A stretch of DNA of 64,000 bases from Archangium sp. (lineage in GTDB: Bacteria > Myxococcota > Myxococcia > Myxococcales > Myxococcaceae), in contig JAUYRZ010000121.1 of NCBI GenBank assembly GCA_030695565.1, positions 62,001-126,000 on the forward strand, written 5' to 3'. The translations under genes were made by a program, and so were the position numbers. Shown one piece after another: positions 33,351 through 40,656 of this stretch. The notes beneath the pieces are model-generated. The model made no database searches. It saw nothing but the letters and a program-made list of their open reading frames with translations, and was not told the origin of the DNA. Within the stretch, counting starts at the first letter, position 1. The number at the start of each line of letters is the position of its first letter.

Positions 33351-34559
33351 ATGACCAGCCTCATCCTCCTGCTCCTCGCAGTCGATCTCTCGTACGGCTC
33401 AGGCACGCTGCAGCTGCAGAGGCTCGCATCCGTTCCCGACGCCGCGCTCGCACAGCAGGTGGTCGCCTGCACCCGGGGCTACGGCGTCACCACGCTGGAA
33501 CGCAAAGGCGAACCGTCGGCGGTGGTGTGGAGCAAGGCCGACCCCGCGACCGACGCCCTGCCCGGCACCAGCCGCGCCGAGCGCGTGGCCCTGCTCTCCA
33601 TCCTCGGCCGCAAGATGGTGGGCGCGGAGGTCGACGTGCTCGTGCCACAGGCCGATGGCACCCGCGTGCCCGTCACGGTCACCTGGGAACCCGACGGCGT
33701 GGTGAGCTTCGAGAGTGGCCCCCCGGTGAAGTCGCTGCTCGACGAGACGATGACCGCCGAAAAGATCCGCGCGCAGTTCGACGTGGGTGAGTTCATCGAT
33801 CTCGACGCGCCGTGGGATGGGCGCGCGTATTCGGTGGTGCACCAGGCGCTCTCGCTGCTGAGCAAGGAAGAGCTCGCGTTGCTGCGAGGCATGCCGTTCC
33901 GCCGCGCGAAGAAGGAGGGCATTCACCGCGCCAAGTACGAGCGAGGCGATGCGACCAACTGCGTCTTCGTCTACGACGCCACCTTTCTCTTCGCCGATGA
34001 ACTCTTCACCGGCAGTGCTCAGGCGCCTCGGGCCGAAGCGGTCGCCGTGCTCACGCACGAGTTCGGTCACGCGCTGGCCGACGTGCGTTTCCGCGAGAAG
34101 GGGCTGATCAGCAAGGCCGCAGCCGAGGAATACAAACGCCGCCAGCCCGAGGTCGATGCGGCCGCCAAAGCCTTCAACGACAAGGTGGCGGAGCTGGGCC
34201 CCAAGCCAACCGCCAGGGGCACGGCCGAGCTCAAGGCCCTCGAGGCCGCGTTCGCCAAGGTGAAGGCGGAGACGGACACCCGTTTCAAGGAAGCCGATCG
34301 CCTCGTGAAACAGATGTTCGCCAACGATCGCCTCAACGCCCAGGCCGGGCGCCCGGCAGAGAAGGCGCTCGCCGCGGTGCTCAACCTCAAGCAGTCACCG
34401 ACCACCTACGGCCGCTCGAGCGTGAGGGAGCACTTCGCCGAATGTTTCAACATCTTCAAGAACGACCCCGCGGCCTTGCGCCGCATCTCCGCCGCGGCAG
34501 CCGATTGGTTCGCGGCGGGCACGCACATCAGCGTGGCCGGTCAGGCGATCGACCCCTGA
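33351..34559 (+). CDS. Exported HExxH metallopeptidase-like protein
   Basis: 402 residues from the ATG at 33351. A short signal (LILLLLAVDLSYG) starts the protein. VLTHEFGHALADVRF places the zinc pair at His236 and His240 with Glu237; SVREHFAECFNIF about 130 residues later has a Glu that could be the third ligand. A charged helical insert (about 250-340, KAFNDKVAELGPKPTARG) lies between. The pattern resembles other myxobacterial HEFGH proteins of unknown substrate. Only 26 bases follow the macro-domain stop, so it may be in the same transcript. Third-ligand assignment is a guess. Confidence 0.68.
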   Translation: MTSLILLLLAVDLSYGSGTLQLQRLASVPDAALAQQVVACTRGYGVTTLERKGEPSAVVWSKADPATDALPGTSRAERVALLSILGRKMVGAEVDVLVPQADGTRVPVTVTWEPDGVVSFESGPPVKSLLDETMTAEKIRAQFDVGEFIDLDAPWDGRAYSVVHQALSLLSKEELALLRGMPFRRAKKEGIHRAKYERGDATNCVFVYDATFLFADELFTGSAQAPRAEAVAVLTHEFGHALADVRFREKGLISKAAAEEYKRRQPEVDAAAKAFNDKVAELGPKPTARGTAELKALEAAFAKVKAETDTRFKEADRLVKQMFANDRLNAQAGRPAEKALAAVLNLKQSPTTYGRSSVREHFAECFNIFKNDPAALRRISAAAADWFAAGTHISVAGQAIDP

Positions 34560-34573
34560 CGCGCGTTTTCGGA

Positions 34574-35215
34574 TCAGCGGCTCGCCAGCAGCCCCAGGCC
34601 CAGCTGCGCGAACTCGCGCGAGAGCCCGCCCGTGCGATTGATCTCTCCCAGGAAGAAGCGGCACCAGGTGACGTCGTTGGTGCACGCCAGGCTGGCGATG
34701 CGGCCTTCTTCAGCCTGCTCACCGGAAGAGAGCATCCACCGGCCTGAGCTCGAGCGCGCCAGCGAACCGTTCGGATAGCTCAGCGAGCCCGAAGACGACC
34801 GAACCAGGGTGCCCGTGGGGGCAGACCAGCTGCCTGAGCTGCTGCGCGCGATGATGCCGTTGGGCCAGCTGAGCGTTCCCGAAGTGCTGCGCAACGTCTG
34901 ACCATCGGGCCACTGCAGCGGCCGCACGGGATCCGTTTCGCGCCCACACCACACGCCGCGCTGGGCCTCGAGCGCGGTGGTGGTCGACTCGGGCTGCTGG
35001 AGCGCGAGTGACAGCATCCAGAACTCTTCGAGCTGCTGGCACGCGGCGCGGCTGGGGCGGCCACAGTGCTGCACCTCGAGCCGGGACAGCTCACCGGTGT
35101 CGAGGTTGCTGCTGGCCGCCAGCGCGATCACCCGCTTCACGGCGCGGCAGTCATCCGATTCGGCGAGAGCAGGTGCGGCCACGACGAGGCAGATCAGGAT
35201 CGAGCGAGCATGCAT
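34574..35215 (-). CDS. Exported protein with 15-residue WPNG/SSSG repeats
   Basis: 213 residues from the ATG at 35215; an ATG at 35251 would add twelve. The signal is MHARSILICLVVAAPALA. The first 90 mature residues have a few Cys and no known domain. Residues about 108-170 hold four tandem 15-residue units of the form S-G-x-(L/W)-S-(W/Y/A)-P-(N/T)-G-x-x-x-R-S-S, for example SGTLSWPNGIIARSS and SGSLSYPNGSLARSS. Such short Ser/Gly/Asn repeats tend to form beta-solenoids. The last 45 residues contain Cys and a helix. Convergent with the HEFGH gene. Confidence 0.62.
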   Translation of the reverse strand: MHARSILICLVVAAPALAESDDCRAVKRVIALAASSNLDTGELSRLEVQHCGRPSRAACQQLEEFWMLSLALQQPESTTTALEAQRGVWCGRETDPVRPLQWPDGQTLRSTSGTLSWPNGIIARSSSGSWSAPTGTLVRSSSGSLSYPNGSLARSSSGRWMLSSGEQAEEGRIASLACTNDVTWCRFFLGEINRTGGLSREFAQLGLGLLASR

Positions 35216-35243
35216 GCGCGCGGCATACGCACGGAAGAGAATT

Positions 35244-35336
35244 CTATTCACACTCAGGTCTCCCGCCCCCTGAGCGGAAGCTCACCTCACCGCCGTGCCG
35301 CACCGTCTCGCTGCCCTTCGAGATCATCTTGCCCAT
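35244..35336 (-). pseudogene. Possible short gene remnant
   Basis: Thirty codons reading MGKMISKGSETVRHGGEVSF then RSGGGRPECE and TAG, with the GC-rich third positions of coding sequence, lie in the 236-base gap between divergent genes. No ribosome site or family is apparent. It may be the tail of a lost gene; the rest of the gap is unassigned. Confidence 0.2.
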
Positions 35337-35451
35337 GCCGCCAACTGCACCGCGCGTTGCTCGATGCACGCGTCGTCGCTGGGTTGCATGCACCATCAGA
35401 TTCGTATCCCCGATTCGGAGTACCCAGGGCCTGCATGCTAGGAGCCCCTCC

Positions 35452-36387
35452 GTGAGACCGGGCATCGTCCTCCTCAGTGTGTTGTGCCTGATGGGCTGCG
35501 AGCCCGGCCCCACCGAAGAAGATGGCGGCGTTGACGCAGGTCAGCAGGTTCCGCTCACCCGGGTGCGGGTGGCCACCTTCAACGTGAAGCTGTTCTTCGA
35601 CTCCACCTGTCAGTCAGGGGCGTGTGCGGCCGCCGACTTCGAGCAGGTGCTCACCCCGCAGGCCTTCGACGCGCGCGCCGCGGAGATCGCAGGGGCCATC
35701 AGGGGCTTCGACGCCGACGTGGTGGCGCTGCAGGAGCTGGAGACACAAGGCTGTCTCGACGCGCTGATCAGCCGGCTGGGCGACGCGTTGCCGTACGGCG
35801 TGTTGGGCGAGATCAACACCGCGGGCTCGGTGGACGTGGCGATCCTCTCGAAGACGCCGCTGGAGAACGTGGTGGGGCATCGCAACCTGGAGCGCCTGAC
35901 CCGCCCCGACGGCAGCCGCACCAACTACAGCCGCGAGTTTCTCGAAGCCCACGTGCGGGTGGCCGATGGCACCGAGGTGGTGTTGTTCGCGGCGCACTTT
36001 CGCTCGAAGTCGATGGATGATCCCGGCCGGCGCTTTGCCGAAGCGCAGACCTCGCGGCGCATCGTGACCGATGTGGCCACGGCGCTTCCCGGCGCGTTGG
36101 TGGTGATGGCCGGTGACCTGAACGACTTTCCCGGCTCGGCGCCGATCGAGGCGTTGACCGCCGATGGAGGTTTGCTGCGGGTGGCGGCGGATCTCCCGGT
36201 GGCTGATCAGTACACGTACGTCTTCAATGGCCGCGGCGAGGCGATCGATCACATTCTCCAGGGGCCCACGCCCGCAGCAGTGCCCGTGCCCCGCTCGGCG
36301 ATCGTCTGGAAGCACAGCCGCGGTTTCGCGGGCAGCGATCACTACGCGCTGACCGCCGACTTCGAAATCGCTCGCCCTGCTCCGTAA
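35452..36387 (+). CDS. Endonuclease/exonuclease/phosphatase (EEP) family lipoprotein
   Basis: 311 residues from a GTG at 35452, with AGGAG eight bases upstream. IVLLSVLCLMGC is the lipoprotein signal. The EEP core is intact: RVATFNVKLFF (metal-site Asn), VALQELETQGC (Glu), AAHFRSKS (His of the catalytic pair), AGDLNDFPGS (Asp-Asn) and GSDHYALTADF (Asp-His). Enzymes of this fold hydrolyse phosphodiesters of DNA or lipids; with a lipid anchor it acts outside the cytoplasm, perhaps as an extracellular nuclease. The following small lipoprotein gene (36408) is 20 bases away and probably co-transcribed. Confidence 0.85.
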   Translation: MRPGIVLLSVLCLMGCEPGPTEEDGGVDAGQQVPLTRVRVATFNVKLFFDSTCQSGACAAADFEQVLTPQAFDARAAEIAGAIRGFDADVVALQELETQGCLDALISRLGDALPYGVLGEINTAGSVDVAILSKTPLENVVGHRNLERLTRPDGSRTNYSREFLEAHVRVADGTEVVLFAAHFRSKSMDDPGRRFAEAQTSRRIVTDVATALPGALVVMAGDLNDFPGSAPIEALTADGGLLRVAADLPVADQYTYVFNGRGEAIDHILQGPTPAAVPVPRSAIVWKHSRGFAGSDHYALTADFEIARPAP

Positions 36388-36407
36388 AGTCCGGGAGGGT
36401 GCGCACC

Positions 36408-36905
36408 ATGTTCTTCAGGACCCTGCTCGCCGTTTCGTTGCTCGGGTTGACCGCGTGCGCCAGTCAACGCGCGGTGCGGGCGCCTGATGGTTCGCCCTAC
36501 ACGGTGGAGATCTACTTCGATCGCAACTCCGAGCTGGTGAACCGGGATCAGGTCGCCCAGGTGGTCGGCTTCATGGAGCCTGACCTGCACTCCATTCTGC
36601 TCGCGGCTGGCTACAAGCTGGTGATGTCGTCGAACCCGGAGACCTTCGTGCCCGGGCCCCACCGCTTCCTGCTGATCGTCAAGGTGGTCGACTACAAACC
36701 CGGCAGCAAGGCGGCGCGCATCCTGGTGGGTTTCGGCGCGGGTGCGTTGGTGCTCGACACGCTGCACCTGCTGTATCGCGGGCCGGAGCAGCTGCTGCTC
36801 CAGGGCACCGGGAGTGTCGGCTCGGCGCGCGACTGGAACTACGCCGCGCGGAAGATCAATCAGCAGATTTTACGCGACGTGAACGTGGCGCTTTCGGCCC
36901 AGTGA
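36408..36905 (+). CDS. DUF4410-like small lipoprotein
   Basis: 165 residues from the ATG at 36408, nine bases after a GGAGG; a GTG at 36399 is inside that ribosome site and less likely. MFFRTLLAVSLLGLTAC is a lipoprotein signal. The mature part has FLLIVKVVDYKPGSKAARIL and VGFGAGALVLD, the DUF4410 pattern of a secreted beta-alpha domain with a Gly-rich hydrophobic segment, then a C-terminal helix. Function unknown. Confidence 0.68.
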   Translation: MFFRTLLAVSLLGLTACASQRAVRAPDGSPYTVEIYFDRNSELVNRDQVAQVVGFMEPDLHSILLAAGYKLVMSSNPETFVPGPHRFLLIVKVVDYKPGSKAARILVGFGAGALVLDTLHLLYRGPEQLLLQGTGSVGSARDWNYAARKINQQILRDVNVALSAQ

Positions 36906-37082
36906 AGTGCGCGTGAAGGAGCCTCTGGCTGATCAGGCGAAGGGGAAGGGCTGGGCAGGACGCGAGGCAGGCCCTCGGCCCGGGCGAGGTCCTCCGGCTG
37001 AGTACTCGTGAAGTACACGCCAGGAACACGTGCCCGCGGCGAGCAACGCGCGAGCACCTCAAACGACCACCTTCCTCGAGGC

Positions 37083-37751
37083 TCACCTGGTCATTTCCAG
37101 CAGGCCACGCTTCACGCCGCTCGAGGAGTCCACCGTGTCCATCGCTTCGAATAAGCGAGCACTCGAGACCAACCACGGGCCGAAGCTCTCGTTCACGTCG
37201 AGCACGAAGACCAGGTCTTCCGCTTCGAGGTACCCGCCGATGGGCGAGTGATGGCCGCCGCCGGCTCCGAAGAGCGGCCGGCGGGTGAAGTTGATCAGCA
37301 GTCTTCGCGCGGGATCGTTGGCCTGGCGTACGGCGGCGCGGAAGTCTTCGAGCGTTGCCGGGTGCAGCTCGGTCACCGTCCAGCCGGGGGCGGAGGTGCG
37401 CGCGGCGTCGGCGAGTTGAGCGAGGGTCAGTCCTCCGAAGCAGATTCCGGAGAAACAGCCGGAGCCATGTGAGGCGACTTCATCGGAGGTGGTGGTGGCG
37501 CCTGAGGAGCGCAACACGTTGGACACCGCGGTCGGCCCGCAGGCCGAGGGATTGGTTTGTGAGATCAGCGGGTGCGGGAAGGTTTTGGCCACCGGCAGGG
37601 CCCAGGCTCTTTCGAGGAACGCGGGATTCTGGAAGGCGGGGTCGAACTTGATCGAGACGAAGCCCGGCGGTGGCGGGTCCTGGCGGAGAGAGAGTGCGGC
37701 TCCGGCCAAGGCGATGAGCAGGAGTGCTGTGGCGATGCCCCGCTTCTTCAT
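37083..37751 (-). CDS. Phytochelatin-synthase-family cysteine peptidase-like protein
   Basis: 222 residues with a signal anchor or signal peptide (IATALLLIALAGAALSL). The papain-like triad of phytochelatin synthases is present: Cys71 in NPSACGPTAVSNVLRS, His167 or 168 in GGGHHSPIGGYLE, and Asp185 in FVLDVNESFG. Bacterial homologues are usually single-domain, hydrolyse glutathione to gamma-Glu-Cys and do not make long phytochelatins. With an export signal this one would act in the periplasm. Its ribosome site may be donated by the half-repeat at 37754. The 177-base gap downstream to 36906 holds only non-coding or degenerate sequence. Confidence 0.82.
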   Translation of the reverse strand: MKKRGIATALLLIALAGAALSLRQDPPPPGFVSIKFDPAFQNPAFLERAWALPVAKTFPHPLISQTNPSACGPTAVSNVLRSSGATTTSDEVASHGSGCFSGICFGGLTLAQLADAARTSAPGWTVTELHPATLEDFRAAVRQANDPARRLLINFTRRPLFGAGGGHHSPIGGYLEAEDLVFVLDVNESFGPWLVSSARLFEAMDTVDSSSGVKRGLLEMTR

Positions 37752-37753
37752 GT

Positions 37754-37773
37754 GAGGCCCTCACCCTGACCCG
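37754..37773 (-). repeat. Half palindromic repeat (tail only), copy 12
   Basis: On the minus strand CGGGTCAGGGTGAGGGCCTC, the tail half of the family without the hairpin. It lies one base after the stop of the 37775 gene and two bases before the ATG at 37751, so GGGTGAGGG is at ribosome-site distance from that start. Confidence 0.7.
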
Positions 37774-37774
37774 T

Positions 37775-38404
37775 TCATGATTCACGCTGCAGGACGACGT
37801 CGAGATGTGCTCTCACGGTGGCGGGAAAGGAACCCCTGCCGGGGATGTTCACTTTGCAGGTGCCCACCACCGCGTTGATCAGGAGGATCGGCCAATCGCT
37901 GTCGACCCCGATGCGCGCACGGCGGGGAGAGAGCTGCGTGGCGATGCGCCGCTCGGCCACGGAGGCCACCGCGGGCACTTCTTCCGGCGGCAACACCAGC
38001 GACCCGCCATCCCACGCCACGATGCCCGCCACGCAGGCTTCGTAGATCTCCTCGCCCAGCGGGTCGGTGAGCAACGAGGTCACGCCCTCGACGCGCACGC
38101 CGTCGTACGGCGAAGGCGGCGCAGGTTTGGCGAAGCGGCCACGTCGATCAGCGAACGGCGAGATTACGAACCGGGTGGGCGAGCCTTCCTTCAAACGCGA
38201 GTCGGAACGGCGGGTGGTCTTCAGCTCTGCGCCGTCCCAGGTGACGCGGTACACGCCGCCCTGTGCCTGGCTGAGGAAGTGGCGCAGCGGCGCGCGGCTC
38301 GCCTCTCCCAATCGCTGCACATGCTCTTCGAACAAGGGCATGCGCTGGTCGGTCACGCGGAGCACGGTGTAGTGCGCAGTCACAGTGAAAGAATGCCACT
38401 GCAC
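37775..38404 (-). CDS. Class IV aminotransferase-like (PabC-like) protein, probably degenerate
   Basis: 209 residues from a GTG at 38404. The N-terminus (HSFTVTAHYTVLRVTDQ, then LFEEHVQRL) has the small-domain pattern of branched-chain aminotransferases and aminodeoxychorismate lyases. The C-terminal part (EEIYEACVAGIVAWDGGSLV, then LPPEEVPAVASVAERRI) parallels the fold-type IV segment with Glu before the 'sNiF..dG...TPp' strand. However the expected Lys before the GRVxE segment is not visible and the length is below the usual 260-290 residues, so catalysis is doubtful. It might be a pseudoenzyme. It sits just upstream of the phytochelatin-synthase-like gene and divergent from the ATP-grasp gene. 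Confidence 0.45.
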   Translation of the reverse strand: MQWHSFTVTAHYTVLRVTDQRMPLFEEHVQRLGEASRAPLRHFLSQAQGGVYRVTWDGAELKTTRRSDSRLKEGSPTRFVISPFADRRGRFAKPAPPSPYDGVRVEGVTSLLTDPLGEEIYEACVAGIVAWDGGSLVLPPEEVPAVASVAERRIATQLSPRRARIGVDSDWPILLINAVVGTCKVNIPGRGSFPATVRAHLDVVLQRES

Positions 38405-38493
38405 CAGAACTGGGGGAACTGGGCGTTACCGAAGGTCGGGGAGTCGGAGGTTCGCGAGTCGATCGCTGGACTGAGCGAGTAGTCTGCCGGTCC

Positions 38494-39735
38494 ATGCCGC
38501 ACATCGCACTGGTCGCTCCGCATTTTCTCGAGAACACCAACCGCTACGTGAAGGCCTTCGTGGAGCTCGACGGCGTGAAGCTCTCGGTCATCAGCGAAGA
38601 CGCGGCGAAGAGCCTGCCGCCCGAGCTGCGCGCGCGCGTCGCGGGTCACTACCAGGTGAAGAGCGTGGGCGACTCGGCCGAGCTGGCGAAGGCGCTCAAG
38701 GCGTTGCAAAAGGGCGTCGGCCCGGTCGACAGGCTCACCGGGGCGTTGGAGCAGCTGCAGCTCCCCATGGCGGAAGCGCGCGCGCTGGCCGACGTGCCCG
38801 GCATGCGGCCCGACATCGCCCGCCGATTTCGCGACAAAGACGTGATGAAGGAAGTGCTGCGCGCGAAGGGCGTGCCGGTCGCTGCGAGCGAGCTGGTGTC
38901 GTCGGCGGCCGAGCTGAAGGCCTTCATCGATCGGGTGGGGTTGCCCATCATCGTCAAGCCGCAGGCGGGCGTCGGCTCACGCGGCACGCACCGCATCGAG
39001 TCGCAGGCCGACCTGGCCGCGCTGCTCAAGCAGGGCCTCTCGCCCACCGCCGCCCATCCGTTGCAGGCCGAGCAGTTCATCCGCGCGCGCGAGTTCACCT
39101 GCGAGACGGTGACGGTGCATGGGAAGACCGTGTGGCGTTCGGGCACGCGCTACTTCCCCACGCCGCTCGAGGTGCTGGAGAACCCCTGGGTGCAGTACTG
39201 CGTGATGTTGCCGCGTGAAGAGCAAGCGCCGTGGACGGACTTCGCCGGCATCAACGAGGCCGCGCTGCAGGCGCTCTTCGGTGACGACCCGCGCGTGGTG
39301 GGCACCGCCATCACGCACATGGAGTGGTTCCTCCGCGAAGACAACGCGATGTTCGTCAGCGAAGTCGGAGCGCGGCCGCCGGGCGTGCACATCATGCCGT
39401 TGATGAGCATCACCAACGAGGTCGACATGGTCTCCAAGTGGGCCGAGCTGATCGCCTTCGATCGGTTCACCCCGCCCACCCGCAAGTGGGCCGGCGGCGC
39501 GGCGTGTTTCCGCGGCCAGGGCAGCGGCCAGCGCATCGTCGAGGTGAAGGGCCTCGAGAAGGCGATGGAGCTCGTCGGCAAGTCGCTGGTCGATCTGCGC
39601 GCACCGAAGGTCGGGCAACCGCGGGCGCCGGGCTACGAGGGTGAAGGCTGGGCGCTGGTGAAACACGCCGACACCGAAGGCGTGAAGCGGGCGCTGCTCG
39701 CGTTGATCGAGAACGTGCAGGTTCGTTACGGCTGA
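38494..39735 (+). CDS. ATP-grasp ligase
   Basis: 413 residues. The ATP-grasp core is visible: RFRDKDVMKEVLRAKGVPVA (start of the grasp), LPIIVKPQAGVGSRGTHRIE with the phosphate-contacting Lys and Gly loop, QAEQFIRAREFTCETVTVHG, and SEVGARPPGVHIMPL with metal-binding Glu in MFVSEVG. The layout matches carboxylate-amine ligases of the BL00235/carnosine-synthase-like type, which activate a carboxylate with ATP for peptide-bond-like ligation. The substrate is unknown and no partner genes for a dipeptide or siderophore are adjacent. A repeat starts nine bases after the stop. Confidence 0.88.
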   Translation: MPHIALVAPHFLENTNRYVKAFVELDGVKLSVISEDAAKSLPPELRARVAGHYQVKSVGDSAELAKALKALQKGVGPVDRLTGALEQLQLPMAEARALADVPGMRPDIARRFRDKDVMKEVLRAKGVPVAASELVSSAAELKAFIDRVGLPIIVKPQAGVGSRGTHRIESQADLAALLKQGLSPTAAHPLQAEQFIRAREFTCETVTVHGKTVWRSGTRYFPTPLEVLENPWVQYCVMLPREEQAPWTDFAGINEAALQALFGDDPRVVGTAITHMEWFLREDNAMFVSEVGARPPGVHIMPLMSITNEVDMVSKWAELIAFDRFTPPTRKWAGGAACFRGQGSGQRIVEVKGLEKAMELVGKSLVDLRAPKVGQPRAPGYEGEGWALVKHADTEGVKRALLALIENVQVRYG

Positions 39736-39743
39736 GTCGTGCT

Positions 39744-39770
39744 CCCTCTCCCTGCGAAGCGGGGAGAGGG
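39744..39770 (+). repeat. Palindromic repeat, copy 13 (hairpin only)
   Basis: CCCTCTCCC, TGCGAAGCG loop, GGGAGAGGG, no tail. The preceding sequence TGAGTCGTGCTCCCTCTCCC, including the stop codon of the ATP-grasp gene, is identical to that before the copy at 55642. Confidence 0.85.
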
Positions 39771-39773
39771 AGA

Positions 39774-40595
39774 TCAGAAGTCTCGCACTGCGTCGATGAC
39801 TTCGTCGAACACGTCATCCGCAACGCCACAAGCAAACGCCACGGTGCTCACCGCATCCATGATGTCTTCGCGGTCGATGGTGTCGAAGCTGCGCCCGTGC
39901 TTCCCATCGAGCTTGTTGAACGTGCGCACCAGCCGGCCCAACCGCCGCGCCGCTTGTGCCGGTGACTTGCCTTCCAGCGAAAGCACCGCCGCCTGCATCG
40001 CGGCCTCGGCCTCCTTGATCATCGCGACGGGCACGGCGCCCTTCCACGCCGCAAAGAAGCGTTTGCGCTTCAAAGAAGCCACGCCCTTCTTCTGAATCGT
40101 CGCGCGGCGTTTGCCCTGCGCCGCGATGGCCGCCTCGAACACCGACGTCTTCTCCCGCTCGCGCTTCGCATCCTCCGCCAGCACCGCTTCCCGCTCGTGC
40201 TCCCACCGCCACTGCGCGCGCGCGTCGTCCACCAGCAGCGGCCAGCCCACCAACGGCAGCACCTTGCGCGAAATCTCAGCGGTCTTCGTGTCGAGCTTCA
40301 CCCAGAGCGCCGGGTGCAACACCCGCTCGGCTTCACCCTTGCGCAACGCCACCACCCCCACCCGCCGCACCGCAGCCGGAGGCCCTTCACTGACCCACCC
40401 GCCCAGCTGCGGCCGGTTCCAGCTGTGATGCGAGTGCGGCTGCACCTCGAAGAGCAGCGGCGAGGTGAGCGAATTCGCGCGGGTCAACACCACGCAGCGC
40501 GTCTTGCCCACCGCGGCCACCACGCGGAACAGCACGTCGATGCCCTTCGACACCTCGAGCGCGAACACCTCTCCTGACTGGGGCAGCTTCGACAC
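39774..40595 (-). CDS. Conserved-type hypothetical protein with Imm26-like start
   Basis: 273 residues from a GTG at 40595. Residues 1-60 (GEVFALEVSKGIDVLFRVVA) resemble the Imm26/phage-immunity beta-barrel start, but only weakly. A Lys/Arg/Ala-rich helix (about 125-195, AKREREKTSVFEAAIAAQGK) follows and the C-terminus (DREDIMDAVSTVAFACGVAD) is acidic and helical. No signal peptide. I do not recognise a function. Converges on the ATP-grasp gene and is divergent from the DUF2079 gene. Confidence 0.6.
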   Translation of the reverse strand: MSKLPQSGEVFALEVSKGIDVLFRVVAAVGKTRCVVLTRANSLTSPLLFEVQPHSHHSWNRPQLGGWVSEGPPAAVRRVGVVALRKGEAERVLHPALWVKLDTKTAEISRKVLPLVGWPLLVDDARAQWRWEHEREAVLAEDAKREREKTSVFEAAIAAQGKRRATIQKKGVASLKRKRFFAAWKGAVPVAMIKEAEAAMQAAVLSLEGKSPAQAARRLGRLVRTFNKLDGKHGRSFDTIDREDIMDAVSTVAFACGVADDVFDEVIDAVRDF

Positions 40596-40656
40596 GGCGG
40601 GGCTGCAAACCGGGAAAGTCCCGCAGAAGCAAGCACGCTCATGCTAGCGCCCGAGC

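Noticed and set aside
36906-37082. Minus-strand frame containing GVYFTSTQPEDLARAEG near 36990-37030
   Set aside because: It looks somewhat protein-like but has no start, no stop in a sensible place and no family; too short to call even as a remnant.
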